Origin: Lingula anatina
Taxonomy: Eukaryota > Brachiopoda > Lingulata > Lingulida > Lingulidae
NCBI RefSeq assembly: GCF_001039355.2
Contig: NW_019774291.1
Coordinates: 960,877-1,024,876 of the forward strand
Direction: 5' to 3'
Length of the DNA stretch: 64,000 bases
Notes under the pieces: model-generated
Databases searched by the model: none
What the model saw: only the letters and a program-made list of their open reading frames with translations
What the model was told of the DNA's origin: nothing
Translations under genes and position numbers: made by a program
Shown here: positions 1-17,500 of the stretch, piece by piece
Layout of the letters: each line of letters opens with the position of its first letter
Position numbering within the stretch: the first letter of the stretch is position 1

Positions 1-1704
<1,704 letters not shown>

Positions 1705-2171
1705 TTCAAATATACTTAATGATAACAGCAGATAAAATTGTTCTGTATTGTATTAAAATATGCTGAAATGCAGTGATACTTAAACAAATATTAACTATAA
1801 ATTCAAGCGAAGTAGTACTACACCCGGTTTTTCAAATTGTTTTGGGAAAATGGCCGCTTCTAAGTGAGTGAACTGACGTCACCAGCGGAAATATCCGAAC
1901 AAAAAAAATGATTAAACTACCATTTAATTTTCATAGCAAATATCGATGTTGGATATTCTTAAGTTATTTTGAAAGATTTGCCGGATACAAAAGTTTTAAC
2001 TTACTTTCTTTTTTTACAATTTTTATTGAATTTAATGACCTTGATGAACTTCACGGAACATCCGCGAAGCATAGTCCTTTTCCTATATGCCGCCATATTG
2101 ACACGGCGGTCTGGACCTAGGGTGGTGAAGAAATCCACCATAATCAGCCTGTATCAGACGTTGATTTCAAA
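1705..2171. promoter_or_regulatory. Divergent promoter region between PPP2CA and RACK1
   Basis: This 467-bp stretch separates two ATG codons pointing away from each other. It holds a perfect palindromic CRE (TGACGTCA, 1874-1881), an AAAATGGCCGC motif (about 1846-1856) and GCCGCCATATTG (2089-2100). The last two fit the YY1 consensus in opposite orientations. I see no TATA box at a convincing position. Mammalian PP2A catalytic gene promoters are known to use a CRE, so conservation is plausible. Shared use by both genes is inference. Confidence 0.6.
1874..1881. promoter_or_regulatory. cAMP response element (palindromic CRE)
   Basis: TGACGTCA is an exact full CRE, 170 bp upstream of the PPP2CA start and 291 bp upstream of the RACK1 start. 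It would bind CREB/ATF-type bZIP dimers. One 8-mer alone is weak evidence, but its place in a short divergent promoter supports it. Confidence 0.5.
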
Positions 2172-5253
<3,082 letters not shown>

Positions 5254-5350
5254 GATGCCAATTTTAAGTGACTTTTTTTTAAAAAGTGCTAAGGGTGAAC
5301 ACATGAACTGTATAAGATGTTTAAAAGAAACTAAAAAAAATAATGAAAAA

Positions 5351-5356
5351 AATAAA
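5351..5356 (+). terminator. Probable poly(A) signal of RACK1
   Basis: AATAAA lies 98 bp after the RACK1 stop codon, and a second ATAAA-type run follows at about 5369. It is the first canonical signal downstream. Confidence 0.55.
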
Positions 5357-5488
5357 TGTTCCACTTGAAATAAACAATGGAGCTTAGAACTGAATGAGAT
5401 TTTGTTTGTTGAAAATGATTTTATTCGTCGACTTGGTGAACATAAAGAATTGCGAAGAGAATACTTTGATCTTCAAAGCAATAAGAAA

Positions 5489-7426
5489 TCAAGTTGAGGT
5501 TTCCTCTCTCATCCACGTGTATGAATATGCTGGGGGAGCCTAAAATAAATTGATACAAGTTGTAACTTTAAATAAAAGGGATTTTGAGACTTTGGTAACG
5601 TAATTACGTAATGTAATGTTGGTGACGTAATTTTAAGTTCAGTGAACTATGCGTAAATAGTGTTATGCTCGCAGTGAATTAAATCGAGATAAATGCTCTT
5701 AAAGGCCTCGATACGTATTATGGCTCTACGTCATGGAGTAAAAAATTTAAAGGGGAATTAAATACCGTCGGGCCTTGGGAAGGCAAATTACAATCAAGAT
5801 AATTCTGAGTAGATTGTAGTATTTGTAAACAGCCGTTGAGTAAGCGTGAAATGGTTAGGTCATCGCTAAAAACTGTTAGATGCTTTACCAGTAGAAGAAG
5901 GAACTTTTACCCGTACCTCGCGTGCAACATCAGAATAAGTCGGTGTCCCGAACACCGTTTGCGATCCCCAATTTCCGGATGCTGCTCCAAATGATTCGTA
6001 ATGAATCTGTGTACCAATCGACCGTCGAAGTTTACGAGAATCTCGACAACGACGGATAAAGCCAACACAGAGATAAGTTCCACAACAAATGAAGCTTGAC
6101 ACCAGCACAGCCAGGATCCAAAACCCTGGAGAAGTAATAACTATCCTTAATTTACAGATTATGCCTGTAAAACATTATCGTGGAAAAGGTTTTTAAAGAA
6201 AATTATGAATGCAATAAGTTTTGAGCGTCAATATGTTTTCCCCTTATCTGATTTACCTTCTTAATTAACTATTAATCTTATATCGTCGTATGCAAAATAT
6301 ACATACACCAGTGCATATAGAAATGTTCCGGGCAGCACCACGTCTCCTCTCCTGAGCAGCAAAAAGCTGAAAGTTAAAAAAAAAGACATGCTACTGATAA
6401 CTAATGTTGGGCTGCGCCCTTCTCTTATTTTTTCTATGCGTCCGTTTTTGCCTTTATTAATTAATGTATACTGACAGTCAATGAAAACGCATCATTTATT
6501 TATCAAATAATATTTTAAGTTCCTTTGGAACATTAAGAAAATAAGAGTTTTCGTGTGAAATATGACCCATTATTAAGCCAAACAAGGTGACTCTTATGAC
6601 CAAACGAGTGCATTTGTACTCGTTTATATGGTTGGAATCGATTCTCGGCAAAAAAGTACAAGAAAGTTTTCTAATGCGTTTTCATTAACTGTCAGTATAT
6701 TATTTATACTCATTTCTGTGGAAAGAGAGGTAAGATACTATTAATGATCACCTCCTTAATATTGACAGAAATACTCGATATTATCAAGAATGTCATTTGA
6801 TGCACAATAGTCCCACTTTTTTTCTTGTATTTTTCCTCGTTGTTTTTACCATGATTTAAATACACAATACCATTATCTTTGGCCATGTGCCCCTTGCCAT
6901 CTTTACCATTTGCCTGAAAAATGATACTTAGTTTGTTAAAAGGGCCTATATCCTGGCGTGTTTTCTTTACTTTTACCTTCTTTAAAATGCCTTATTGTAA
7001 AAACTGATAACGTTCAAAATGAAAATATGCTGTGTTTTACTCGAAGTATCCAGGCAATAATTTGTCATTTGTGTTTAACTAATCTTGGTTTGTATATTCG
7101 ACGGATTGCGAACGTAAGGAGACTTTTAGTTGACCGAAGGTAATATTTCTAATGTAAACTGCAGTATACCCGAACATTACACCTCTTCATCTGATGGCCG
7201 TGAAAAGACAACTATGGCGTTTTCAGATTTATTATATATGTCAAAAAAGTCATAACTTTCAACATTTTGACAATGACATTGGAACACCTACAGCTAACTC
7301 ATGAAAATCTGAATTTAAAATGTTGAAATAGCTTACCTGAACACAGTGTGTATACACAGATGCGATGAGCAAACACTGCAGATATTTTCCTACCAAATCT
7401 TGTAGCAGCAACGTTTGGGGGGGCAT
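5489..7426 (-). CDS. Small Cys-rich single-pass membrane protein with PPxY tail (Shisa-like/VOPP1-WBP1 type), copy 1
   Basis: Proposed exons: 7337-7426, 6850-6913, 6307-6366, 5917-6125 and 5489-5539. They close in frame to about 157 residues. Order of parts: a hydrophobic signal-like start (MPPQTLLL...CLLIASVYTHC), a short linker exon, a FCC..TWCC cysteine pair cluster, a membrane segment beginning WWFWILAVLV and ending in a basic stop-transfer (FIRRCRDSRKLRR), and a last exon with the PPAY motif. Exon phases and the CC..CC-to-WWFW layout match the neighbouring gene at 9143-11322, so the two are paralogues. In this superfamily, PPxY tails recruit WW-domain ubiquitin ligases. The donor of exon 2 is uncertain (6850, or 6871 giving seven fewer residues). 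The final splice at 5917 is preferred over read-through to a stop at 5866 because it gains the PPxY exon in phase. Confidence 0.72.
6469..6697. mobile_element. Mariner-like MITE with about 25-bp inverted ends and TA target duplication
   Basis: The left end reads TACTGACAGTCAATGAAAAC and continues CGCAT. The right end is its reverse complement with one mismatch. Both ends are flanked by TA (6467-6468 and 6698-6699). The element is 229 bp, has no coding capacity, and lies in the intron between exons 2 and 3 of the Shisa-like gene. TA duplications suggest mobilisation by a Tc1/mariner-type transposase, which is inference. Confidence 0.75.
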
Positions 7427-8150
7427 TTTCGTAATTATAAAACAACAAATCTAAATTTCGCTTTTGAGAGTGATGCCACTGCTTAAATCACAGGGTTACT
7501 ATTCTCTTAGTTTGGGCGTGCACGTGGTGTGTCACATGTACCATCTCAAAACCCAAAGGACGCCAAGAGGATACATGTTGGTACATGAATTGTCACCCTG
7601 GGGGCTTCAGTCGTAGATCCACGTGTTTATAATGGATTGCTTTCCGTTGATTTATTAGTTTTAACCAGCCCACGAGATCAACATGTAGTTACCGGTCGAG
7701 CCGCAGGTCTGTAGACATATTTCTTCCTTTCTCTCTCTTTTTTTTCTCTTGCCGGTATGAGATCTTTCCCTCTTTTTGGGAGCCCCAAAAATCATTTGCC
7801 TAGGCGGCCCTCTGGGCCCCACGCCATATCTTTTTTCATTTTAATGGAAGTTTCATCTCTGTTCTTGGTGATCATCTTGGTGAATATATAGGCAAACTAC
7901 ATGTAATTTATCCTATGATGGTACTTTTAAGTTTGACGCTACAGTAATAATGTGAAAGTTAATAATACGTCAAATGGAGACCGGACACGTTATTTGCCCG
8001 AAGGGTCGGTTGCGAAGGGGGCATTCATTATTATCGTTATCTGTGGCAAAAAAGAACTTACGACAAGCAAGGAGTTATAACAGAAGTTAAACAAGACTTA
8101 GTGGAATTAAATAAAATCAAGAAATGCAACAAGTGTTTTGTGATGAAGTG
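7427..8150. other. Intergenic region, no gene seen
   Basis: This interval covers the upstream side of copy 1 (promoter unknown) and sequence up to the presumed 3' end of copy 2. It is AT-rich with scattered GC-richer stretches at about 7500-7830. No convincing ORF or RNA gene is visible. Confidence 0.5.
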
Positions 8151-9142
8151 AAGGTTTTTATTTCTCATCATTTTATCTTTATATAATAGATTAACAAAGG
8201 CCAAAATAGATATATAATAAAATACAAAAATTTACGTGAACTAGGCTTTAAATTTAAAATACAGAAATTTTTACATGGTTCATATACAATGGGAAGAAAA
8301 TCCTGAACCTTCTACTGAAAATATAGTTTTTGTTTTGAACACATATAAATAAACAATTTTTTTCTAATTTATCACACTTAAGCACTGCAAACATTATCTC
8401 TTGAATAGTACATTACCCTATTCCAAATATCAAGTATAACACATTTAATACATTTCATTTTTATACAAAATTACAAGGATTGTCTTTTCTTCTAATTCTC
8501 ATGGGAATACATCTTTTGAAGGACGATTGGTACGAACACAGTATTGCACAATTATTCTGGAAAAAGGCTTGATGACATAAACAGTGAATCAGTCTTTTAC
8601 TGATACTCTCGCAGGCAAGGCTACATATCACCATTCAGATCACCTGATTAAAGTAAAACATTTCATAGACACAAGCACTACTTCAAGAGATATAACTGTA
8701 AAATTCAAGCTGATAATATCCATGGAATACATATCAAGTATGCCACAATTCCAATATCATCTTCAAAACAATATCAACCTTTAAAATTGATAAACCATAT
8801 TGGTTCATATATTGCCAAACAAATTTTTTAATATCCTGGCATAAACACAGTAATTTACATTGCCTAAGCAGTTAATTCTTAGCATTTTGGACAGTGTTTC
8901 TAAAAATAGGTTATTATACAATGTTTCTAGGATACAATAGCATATGGCACATTTTTTGTAAAATTCTCAATATCACATTGGAGTATATTTTCAAAGCACT
9001 TGAGAACAGATCAGAGATTAAGAAATATAAAAATAGAATGAACTGCAAATCAGTATGTTATTGTATATTGTATGCCATATACAAAGTTCTCTTAAAATAA
9101 ATGACTAACATCTCGTTGAGAGATAGTTGATATATGAAAGCC
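8151..9142 (-). other. Probable 3' UTR of Shisa-like copy 2
   Basis: About 1 kb of AT-rich, ORF-free sequence follows the stop at 9143-9145 on the minus strand. It ends near a reverse-strand AATAAA (TTTATT at about 8157). The extent is inferred from that signal only. Confidence 0.4.
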
Positions 9143-11322
9143 TTATGGTTGGTATGGTGGAGCAGATGCAGGATATGGTGGTGGTTTCTGAAATAAAAAA
9201 CAAGTAAAAGAGTAAAATCATCATTTTTGTGGGGTTTCATCTACAAGATCAAGTGCCATACTTCTCTGATAGTAAAATTTCAAAGCAAAATCTTTTGTTA
9301 TATGTAAAATCTAGATATATGTCAATAATAAAAATATTTTTGAATTATCCTGTTAAGTGCTTTTCTTTATCTTCATTTTCAATGATCTCCAGTTTTGATA
9401 AAAACAAAATCTGATGAACAAAATGATACATTTCAAAAATCAATTTCATTATGTATACTTTTTTCTTTAAAACCCACCTGCTGTGGTCCATATCCCTGTG
9501 GTTGACCCGGTAGAGAAGTGGGTTGACCAGGATACGCTGGTGCTGCAAATACTGGGGTTCCAGCAGCACCATAGCTTGGCTGGCCCTGGACAACCACATA
9601 CCTAAGGGTGGCAGCTCTGCGGCGACGATACAACCCATAGGAGCAGCACGAAATGAGAATTAAAACAACAACCCATATCAGCCAGAACCCTGCATAACAA
9701 AAAGATGTGTTAAACCTACCTGAATTATCTCATTGTATAACCACAACTGACATTTGTTTTTATTCTTTATGGTTACGTTATCAGAAATGACCCAAATTTG
9801 GGAGGTTAAATTGGTTGACTGTCCTTTAGAATATTTCAATTAAAATATTTCAGATAAATTACATGTTCAGATCGTGTGTTGAAGGTTAACTAAAACAGTC
9901 ACTCAAGACAAATAAATTTTATAAAAATCACTTACACCAGGCTGAGTAAAAATAAAATGTGTTGCAACAAAAGTCATATCCACAACAGTACTGGTCTCCA
10001 TCTGGAAGAAAAAGCAAATCAATAAAGATCAAATTTATTCTTGTGAACAACACAACCATGTCTTTAATTCCTAAGAAAGTAAACAGCTTTTGTTTTCTCC
10101 CTCTCTCTCTCAATGTCCCTCACACACACACACACACACACCCAAGTGAAGTGCACACAAAAATGATAGTAGTAAGTTAAAAATTTATCAATATAACTGC
10201 ATTTTGTTAAATTGACGGATCCCATTTTTGTAAGGTTCTTTCTTTAAAAGTATTTTCAATTTATTTATCAAAAATGCTTACAAATATAAATTAAAGACTT
10301 ACAGCAAATATTTCCACTGTCACATGTATCATAGGCCTAATAGAAAAAAGGCATAAAATATAAAATGTATAAAATTAAATAACAAAAAAAAAAAAAAAAA
10401 TTTTTTTTCAATTTAATAAAAAAAAAAGTTTCAGGAAATAGGATATCTGTCAGACTGAAAAATATGTCATTAATATATCTTTATTGGTGAATTTACATTT
10501 CATTAAGTACAGAATTATATTTATATAATACGTAATATTTGGAAAAATGTAAAGAAAACATTGAACACAATTTCCATTGAAAATATTTGGATTTAAATGG
10601 TCACTGACTCAAAATCTCAATTTTAAAATAAAGCTTTCTAAATGCAATGCAGACATGTACCAAGATCAATAGAGAGGATGTAAAAAGAAAAAAAAAAGTA
10701 TTATGAATGACCTTTACAATACTCTAAATTATCTCAATTTAAATCTTTTTCATTAACTCTCATGACAAGTATCATTATATACAATATAGCCAACAGAAAT
10801 GAATAAAAAAACGCCTCAGTCTGAGGTATACATAGCACGAAAATTCATGCGTTAGCACTCCTATTATTAGCACTCCAGTACATATCAGAATCGTCAATAG
10901 GAGTGCTAACGCACTTTTCGAATTTTCGTGCTAAGGTATACATTGTTCTTCCCAGTAATAATAATGATAATAAAACAATAAAGTATTTCTAACAAGTTTT
11001 ACCGAATCGTGATAAACCATACATTTAACGTTATAGGACTAGTTTATGGCTAGATCTTAACTTCAACTAAATAAAGAAATTAAGTAACAGGCAATATACT
11101 ACATGAACTGTAGTAGGCTAGCACGAGGTGCAGAATTTTTTTTATAAACATGTACGAGTAAAGACTAAAGTTAACCTTTACGATCGTCAGCCTAAATTTG
11201 CTTTTAATACTTATTTCAACAAATCCATAGAAGTCAAACAAGATACTTACATGCACCAATCCTAAAACATAAACCAGGAAGAAAAGAGACACGCACTTCA
11301 TTAAGGACACCATTTCTGCCAT
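9143..11322 (-). CDS. Small Cys-rich single-pass membrane protein with PPPY tail (Shisa-like/VOPP1-WBP1 type), copy 2
   Basis: Exons 11251-11322, 10303-10336, 9936-10001, 9478-9689 and 9143-9187 close to 142 residues. Parts in order: signal peptide (residues 1-24, MKCVSLFFLVYVLGLV core); extracellular six-cysteine module (Cys29, Cys35, Cys41-42, Cys47-48, containing YCCGYDFCC); membrane helix at about 58-78 (WWFWLIWVVVLILI); basic RRRR stop-transfer at 79-82; a Gly/Pro/Gln/Tyr-rich cytosolic tail; and a final exon with PPPY (130-133). This is the hallmark order of the single-TM six-Cys (STMC6) superfamily that includes Shisa, VOPP1, WBP1 and CYYR1. Members act as endosomal or membrane adaptors for WW-domain ubiquitin ligases. 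In-frame ATGs further upstream (11334, 11355) are possible starts; I chose the one giving a compact signal peptide. The ATG is 264 bp from the divergent LAMTOR3 start. Confidence 0.85.
10833..10933. mobile_element. 101-bp near-palindromic MITE with 9-bp target duplication
   Basis: The ends TAGCACGAAAATTC and GAATTTTCGTGCTA are inverted, and the inner TTAGCACTCCTATT pairs with AATAGGAGTGCTAA. Most of the element therefore folds into one hairpin. AGGTATACA occurs directly on both sides (10824-10832 and 10934-10942). A 9-bp duplication points to a Mutator-like (or Merlin-like) source. It lies in intron 1 of Shisa-like copy 2. Confidence 0.8.
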
Positions 11323-11586
11323 TTTAGATCTCATTGTCACATGATCCGGGAGCAATCCTTCATTTGGGTTTTATTTTGAAATGGATAAGCTTGCCTGAAG
11401 ATCATTTTTCAATATTTTCACAATCAGCACTATGAATGAATCGATAATAATATACTGAAAATAATAAATGAGATTTCAGCCATGAAGTTAGATTTAAGTT
11501 TATTATATCTTTCAACATGTGAAAATTTACAATATTTTCTCCGAAGATGAAGAACTCTTTAGTTTAAGGAGGTAATAAAAAAAACC
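11323..11586. promoter_or_regulatory. Divergent promoter region between Shisa-like copy 2 and LAMTOR3
   Basis: 264 bp separate the two start codons. TCTGCCATTTTAG on the minus-gene side resembles a YY1 site overlapping its ATG. No TATA box or CpG cluster is obvious. Confidence 0.45.
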
Positions 11587-14500
11587 ATGGTGGAGGTAGG
11601 TGTTCACTGAATGTCACATGATACTTGGATTTGTTTTGTCGCTGAATACTTATTCAGATATCTTATTCACAGTTACTAGGTGAATACCAAAGCTAAATCA
11701 CATTCATTTCCGAATTAGACAAATATCATAAATAAAATGCCGTAGAATAAACATTTCTTAAGATGCTACACATTACCAAAGGTTAAGGTACGTGGTGTAT
11801 CCAACACCCGTGTGAATATGATATAATCATTTTCACAAATTGATTGTTATATCCAATTTATATGATAAAGAAATTATTCAAGATACATTGCCTGGGCTTT
11901 GCTTGTCTTTCACGTGTAATACGCACTTAAAAGGTGATTTTTTTGTGTACGTTGTTTAGAGGCCAAACTTCCATTTAGATTTACAATACAATACAATAAA
12001 TTTTATTTCATGTCGGTTATAAATTGAATGGAAACATTAGCTTTACAGCTATTCTCTGACTGGGTAAGGACAAAAACATATCTACAATAATGCAATATTA
12101 CACACGAAATCTAGTAAGAGAGTAAAAAGAAAATCTTTCTACAAAGGCTATACAAAAACACAAAATCTATTAATATAACAAATTAGGAAAAAAAAGTTTC
12201 TTATGGGAAATGTGAAGAATGCTATACCTAAATCAACTGTGAAAAACAGACAATTCTACATACAATGCTCACTGATACAGTTATATAAAATACTGTAAAC
12301 ATGACGTATTATTACAGTTTCACTAAAAGCATATAGGTTACACAGGCTACATCTGCATTTGGGTCCTTCCCAGAGCCTTAAAAGTGATTTAAACTCATTT
12401 GAGTTGATGCTTTGCTTTAAGTCATTCGAGAGATCATTCCATGTTTTTGGCCCAAGATATGATAAGGATTTTTTGCCGTATGTCACTGTGTTAAATCTGG
12501 GAATACTTAGAGTCTTTTCTCCTGTAAGGTTGTAACTTGTTGTTCTTTCCTGGAAAAGGTCGGAGATGTAGGAAGGTGCAAGTCCATGTATAGCTTTGTA
12601 AACCTCAAGTGCAAGCATACATAGGCTGTTCAAGTGCAGAGTGCTGAGGCCTGACATATTTAAAAGCTCGTCGTAACTGCTTGTGTGGTTGTCGTAGACA
12701 AATCTTAGACCCTTTTCCTGTATCTTTTCTAATTTTTTCATATTTCCCTCACCACAAAAGTGCCATACTAACGGACAATAATTAAAGTTTGATAATGTAA
12801 AGTGCCTGAAAATGGCAAGCTGACTTGGGACATCTAGATGAGCTGAAAGCCTTTTCAGAGTGTTTAAATTGACATGCTGTTTTTGAACATAATTCTGAGA
12901 TGTGTTTATTTAAAGTCAGTCTTGAGTCAAAGTAAACCCCAAGGAGCTTGACCCAAGGTTCTGCTTTCACCAATTTTCCATTGAAAGATAATTGCTCATC
13001 ACTATGGTTGACTCCTGTTTTGCCAATAAAAATAGCTTGGAATTTTTCAGGGTTTGCTTCCATCTCGTTTGAGGAGAACCAGTTTATAGCATTTTGTGCA
13101 TCGTATTCGAGCTCCCTTTTTAAGGTATCGAAGTCTGGGTGTGCAGCACTTAATGTGTTATCATCTGTGTAGTTGTACAGGTTACAATTTTCAATAGAAT
13201 GAAAGATGTCATTTATGAAAATGTTGAACAGCAGGGGACCAATGATGGAACCTTGAGGAACACCTTTATGTAGATTTTCCCAACAGCTTAGAGTATCGCC
13301 GACTTTCACTCGCTGTTTTCTTTTACTCAAGTAGCTGTGCATTAAGTCTAAGGCATTTTTGTCGAGACCATATGCCTCTAATTTGGCAAGTAGTAAAGTG
13401 TGTCGTATACTGTCGAATGCCTTCGATAGGTCCATTAGAACTGCGCCAACATATTCGTTATTGTCTAAACTTTGTTTCCAGTCCTCTACCATCTTTATCA
13501 AGAGTGTCTGGCAGCTATGTCCATGCCTGAATGCCGAAAGGTAAATGTCTGAGAAAAAAAGAGTTCAGTTGTTCTGCCATAATCCCTTCATATATTTTTG
13601 AAAATACTGGGAGCACACTTACTGGCCTATAATTTTCCTTGTCAAAAGTGTTCTTTTTCTTATGGATGGGTGTAACATCAGCCTTTTTCAGGTCAGAAAA
13701 GAAGCAGTTTTCTGTCATGCCTCTATTGATACATTTGGTAAGGGGACCCGCAATCGAGGCAGCTGCTATTTTCACAATTTTTGGAGAAATGTTGTCGTGT
13801 CCTGTGCTTTTCTTTGTGTCAATTTTAGTCAATCGATTGTAAACATTTTGTTCCGACACGGGCATGAAATGAAAACCTTTTTCTTCAGCCTGATTTTCTT
13901 TTATGTGGTGAATACTGGAGTGATTCTTATAATGGCTGATTTCTACGGGATCCGAGGAGCTGTTTCTACCAATGTGGGAGGCTACATTAGTAAAGTGATT
14001 ATTGAATATGCTGGCAATCTCTGTCCTTGAATTTACTACTGTGTCATTTTCTATGAGAACAATGTCATTGCAGCCAGTTTGATTTTTTGCTCACAAACGG
14101 TTTAATTGTTTTCCAGAAATTTGGGTTTTTTGCACCTCCTGTACATCGCTCCATAAAATAGTTTTTAATACTGTTCCTCTGGAGTTTTGCACATTTGTTT
14201 CGCATTTGTCTGAAGTCCTCCCAATTTTGTGATGTTCTGCTTTTATAAAACCTATTTCTTAGCTGTTGTTTTCTACTGACACACATTTAGTTAACATTTT
14301 TTTTTTCAAATCAATTTTGTTTTATTCAACCCATTTACTAAGCTAAATTTCAAGACATTTGCTTATATTTGATACTTGGCCAACTGAACAAAACATCTTA
14401 CACAACCCACCTACAGCTTTTCTAATAGTAAGATGATCTTACCAGTATCGGTACAGTACCTGTATTTAATGTTTAATGTTAGTTCTTTTTTTACCTCGAG

Positions 14501-17500
14501 AATAAGCATCCACATGTATACTGCACATTGTAAATGTTTTAGATTGAAACCCTGACAGCATTAAGAGCCTGGCATATTCTGTTGACACTGGGGAGCTCAA
14601 GATGTACTTCATTCTTGTGTGATGTCTTAATCTATAATAAATAAATAAACTTCTTTAACTTAAACCAGATGCACAGTTATGAAAGGCAAAGTTTTCTTGC
14701 TTGATCCATGGTCATTGTAATTACTAGTATTTTTGTGTCCCATTTATTCTATAATCGTCCCATAAATAAGTGGGCAAAATAAAGACAAATGAGTCTGGAG
14801 CACATCTCTTCAAAGTCCAATGTTGTATGTATAAAATCAAGTTTATTTTTTATAGGAACTAAAGAAATACTTCAACCATTTGATGTCATTGTAAGTATTA
14901 GTATTGATCTATGTTTCAGTATTTGTCACTTTGATATCTGAAATGGATGCTTTGGTTACATTTAAATAAGGAAAACGGTGTATTTTAGAGCATGGTTGAT
15001 ATTTTGGCTAAGTCCTCATATCAATCAAACTTTTTCATTGCAGACCCTTGCTTTTCATTTCAGGGTTGAAGGCCTTTATGCAATAATCATTACAGACAGA
15101 GATGGTGTTCCAGTGTTTAAAGGTTTTATTTGTGATATGATTTATATAAATATTCTTACACAAAAATATCATGTGGTTAGTTGACATACATGTGCAAGAA
15201 CAATGTGCTGTAAAAAATCATGAAAATGGTTTTACTTTCCTCTTCCCTATATATTTTTTTCTATAATTCTCAGATAGAATTAATCTAAATAATTTGTTGT
15301 TTTTTTTTTAATTCGTATTGCATTACATTCACATCATTATTGATAAACAAGCCCTTTTTTGGCCAAAATTTATCATGTCATTCAACATTATAACATAACA
15401 CTGATTGCTAAAGGAAAAAAAGAATGATATTTCTTTTTCTGAAGTTTGATTTGTTAAATTACTAAAAAAAATGCCTTTCATTCATGAATTCAAATTGCAT
15501 TTTGTGGATCTGTTGTGACCAGGTTTTCTACCATTATTTCTGAAAAGTTACCCAAAAAAATAATGTACTTGGGGATTTTATTTCAATGTTAGATATAATG
15601 TAGATAATATGACTAGTGGTGTGTTTAATATGAAAAAGTTGTATATTTTTATGTCCCAGATGTTTTTTATCCTTACATCCTCATATCAAATTACCTGGAA
15701 ATATTATAACACTTCTTGAATTTATTCATGATGCAGATGACTTTTTCAACAGTGTAGGTCCAAAATTGAACCATGAAATACTGTATTCAATAGGGAAAAG
15801 TTACCAATTTTTCAGATACATTATTTAAAATCATTAAAAATATATTTTTTGTAGCATCTGTGGTGCCTCTCCTGAATAAAATATAACTACCATTATATAG
15901 TTGCCTTCATTTCAGTTTTGTTACTACCACTCAATGGGAGTGTTTTAATTTAAAGATTTCATGATATAATGAAGTACAGTATCTGAAAAATTCACAAATT
16001 TTTCCCATTGAAAAGATAGAGTCATTACCAAATAAAAGAGGAATCTCCATTGGTAAAATGTTCTGTGCAATATTGCAGTGAGCACAGAGAATGCCCCAGA
16101 GCTGGCTTTACGCCCCACATTCCTGTCCACATTTGGAATGGCCACAGACCAGGCCAGCAAGCTAGGACTGTCGAAAAACAAAAGCATGATTTCCACATAT
16201 TCTGCCTTTCAGGTAATGTAATCATTATTTTATAACTCTACTCAGCTGTTGGAAAAATGGAATTACTGAATATGCAGTGCATTTTTGCCTGAAATTGACG
16301 GTCCTAGTACATGGGATTTTTTTTCTTTTTGTTGTTGTTGTTGCATCACGAAATGCTCCCAATGCTTTTGAGATTGCTTCTCTGTGACTTGTTATGTTCT
16401 TTTCATATAACAAAATAAATGCCCCTGTTATGCATTGCAAAAGTTAAAGAAGTGTGTTAAATGTTTCCTAAGCTCAAGAGTTCCATTTTGGCTTTTAAGT
16501 GAAGAGAAAAAAGGTTTTAAAAAATTTAAATGTATTTTTGAGATTGTGACTTAATAGTGTTGATAAGTATTTTAAGATTGTTGATAACACCAGGAAAATT
16601 TAATTTTTTGTATTCTGTCCAACTAAAGTTTCATATATTGGGCCTTCAAAAAAGTTTTCATTTTATGCTTTATATCAATAAATTAAGACAAAATTAAAAT
16701 GTCTGATATTTTATTATAATTATTATTATTTCTTACATATTCTTATGTGATGCCTGTATGTATGTATTAATCTTTGAAATGCATTTTTACATGTAAAAAA
16801 AAGAAAAGTGATAACTTTGCTTTTAATTCTAGGTGGTACATTTAAATAAACTTCCTCTTATTGTCACAATGGTTGCTTCAAGTAAAACAAATACTGGTGA
16901 GTGTCCAATTATTGGTTTTAAAATCACTTGTTTTGAAGTTATGTGTATGAAAATTGTTTTAATTCTTCTCAGTTATTGTCATAACTGGTAAAAATTCAAC
17001 ATTAGATGTATTTGTAATGACTGTATATGTATTCAGAATATTGATTCAGTAATGCACAAGTTTGAAAATAATTTTAGTTATGTGTATTATTTGGTACCAT
17101 TTGATCTGCAATGCCTAATAATTTTTTAGAATTTAAATGAGTATAATCGCCCTTTCTCAGTATTAGTGTTTTATCATTTTTTGATGATCAATTTTGTTGT
17201 TTATGAGTGAAAACAACTTCCCTTCTGATTAATCGCTGTGTCTGTGTTATGGCTGTTCCCTGTGCCATGACTGTCCAAAACATCAGTCCCTATAACTGCA
17301 AAACTGTATTTGTGTTTTATTTTAAATTTACTGTTTAATGGCATTGTATAATGGCCAAGGGTTTTCCCAACGAACCATCCAGCCGTCTTTTGGACGGCTG
17401 CCAGCATCACCGGATGAACTATATTTTCAAAGATGGCTGGACAGCTTATGGATTTTTTGGAAGTATGGTGGCTTTATGGTGGCTTTGGACTCCCTGAATT

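Noticed and set aside
5866-6108. Reading Shisa-like copy 1 through to a stop at 5866 without the last intron
   Set aside because: Possible, but GAG/GTACGG splices in phase to an exon at 5539 that restores the family PPxY motif, exactly as in copy 2.
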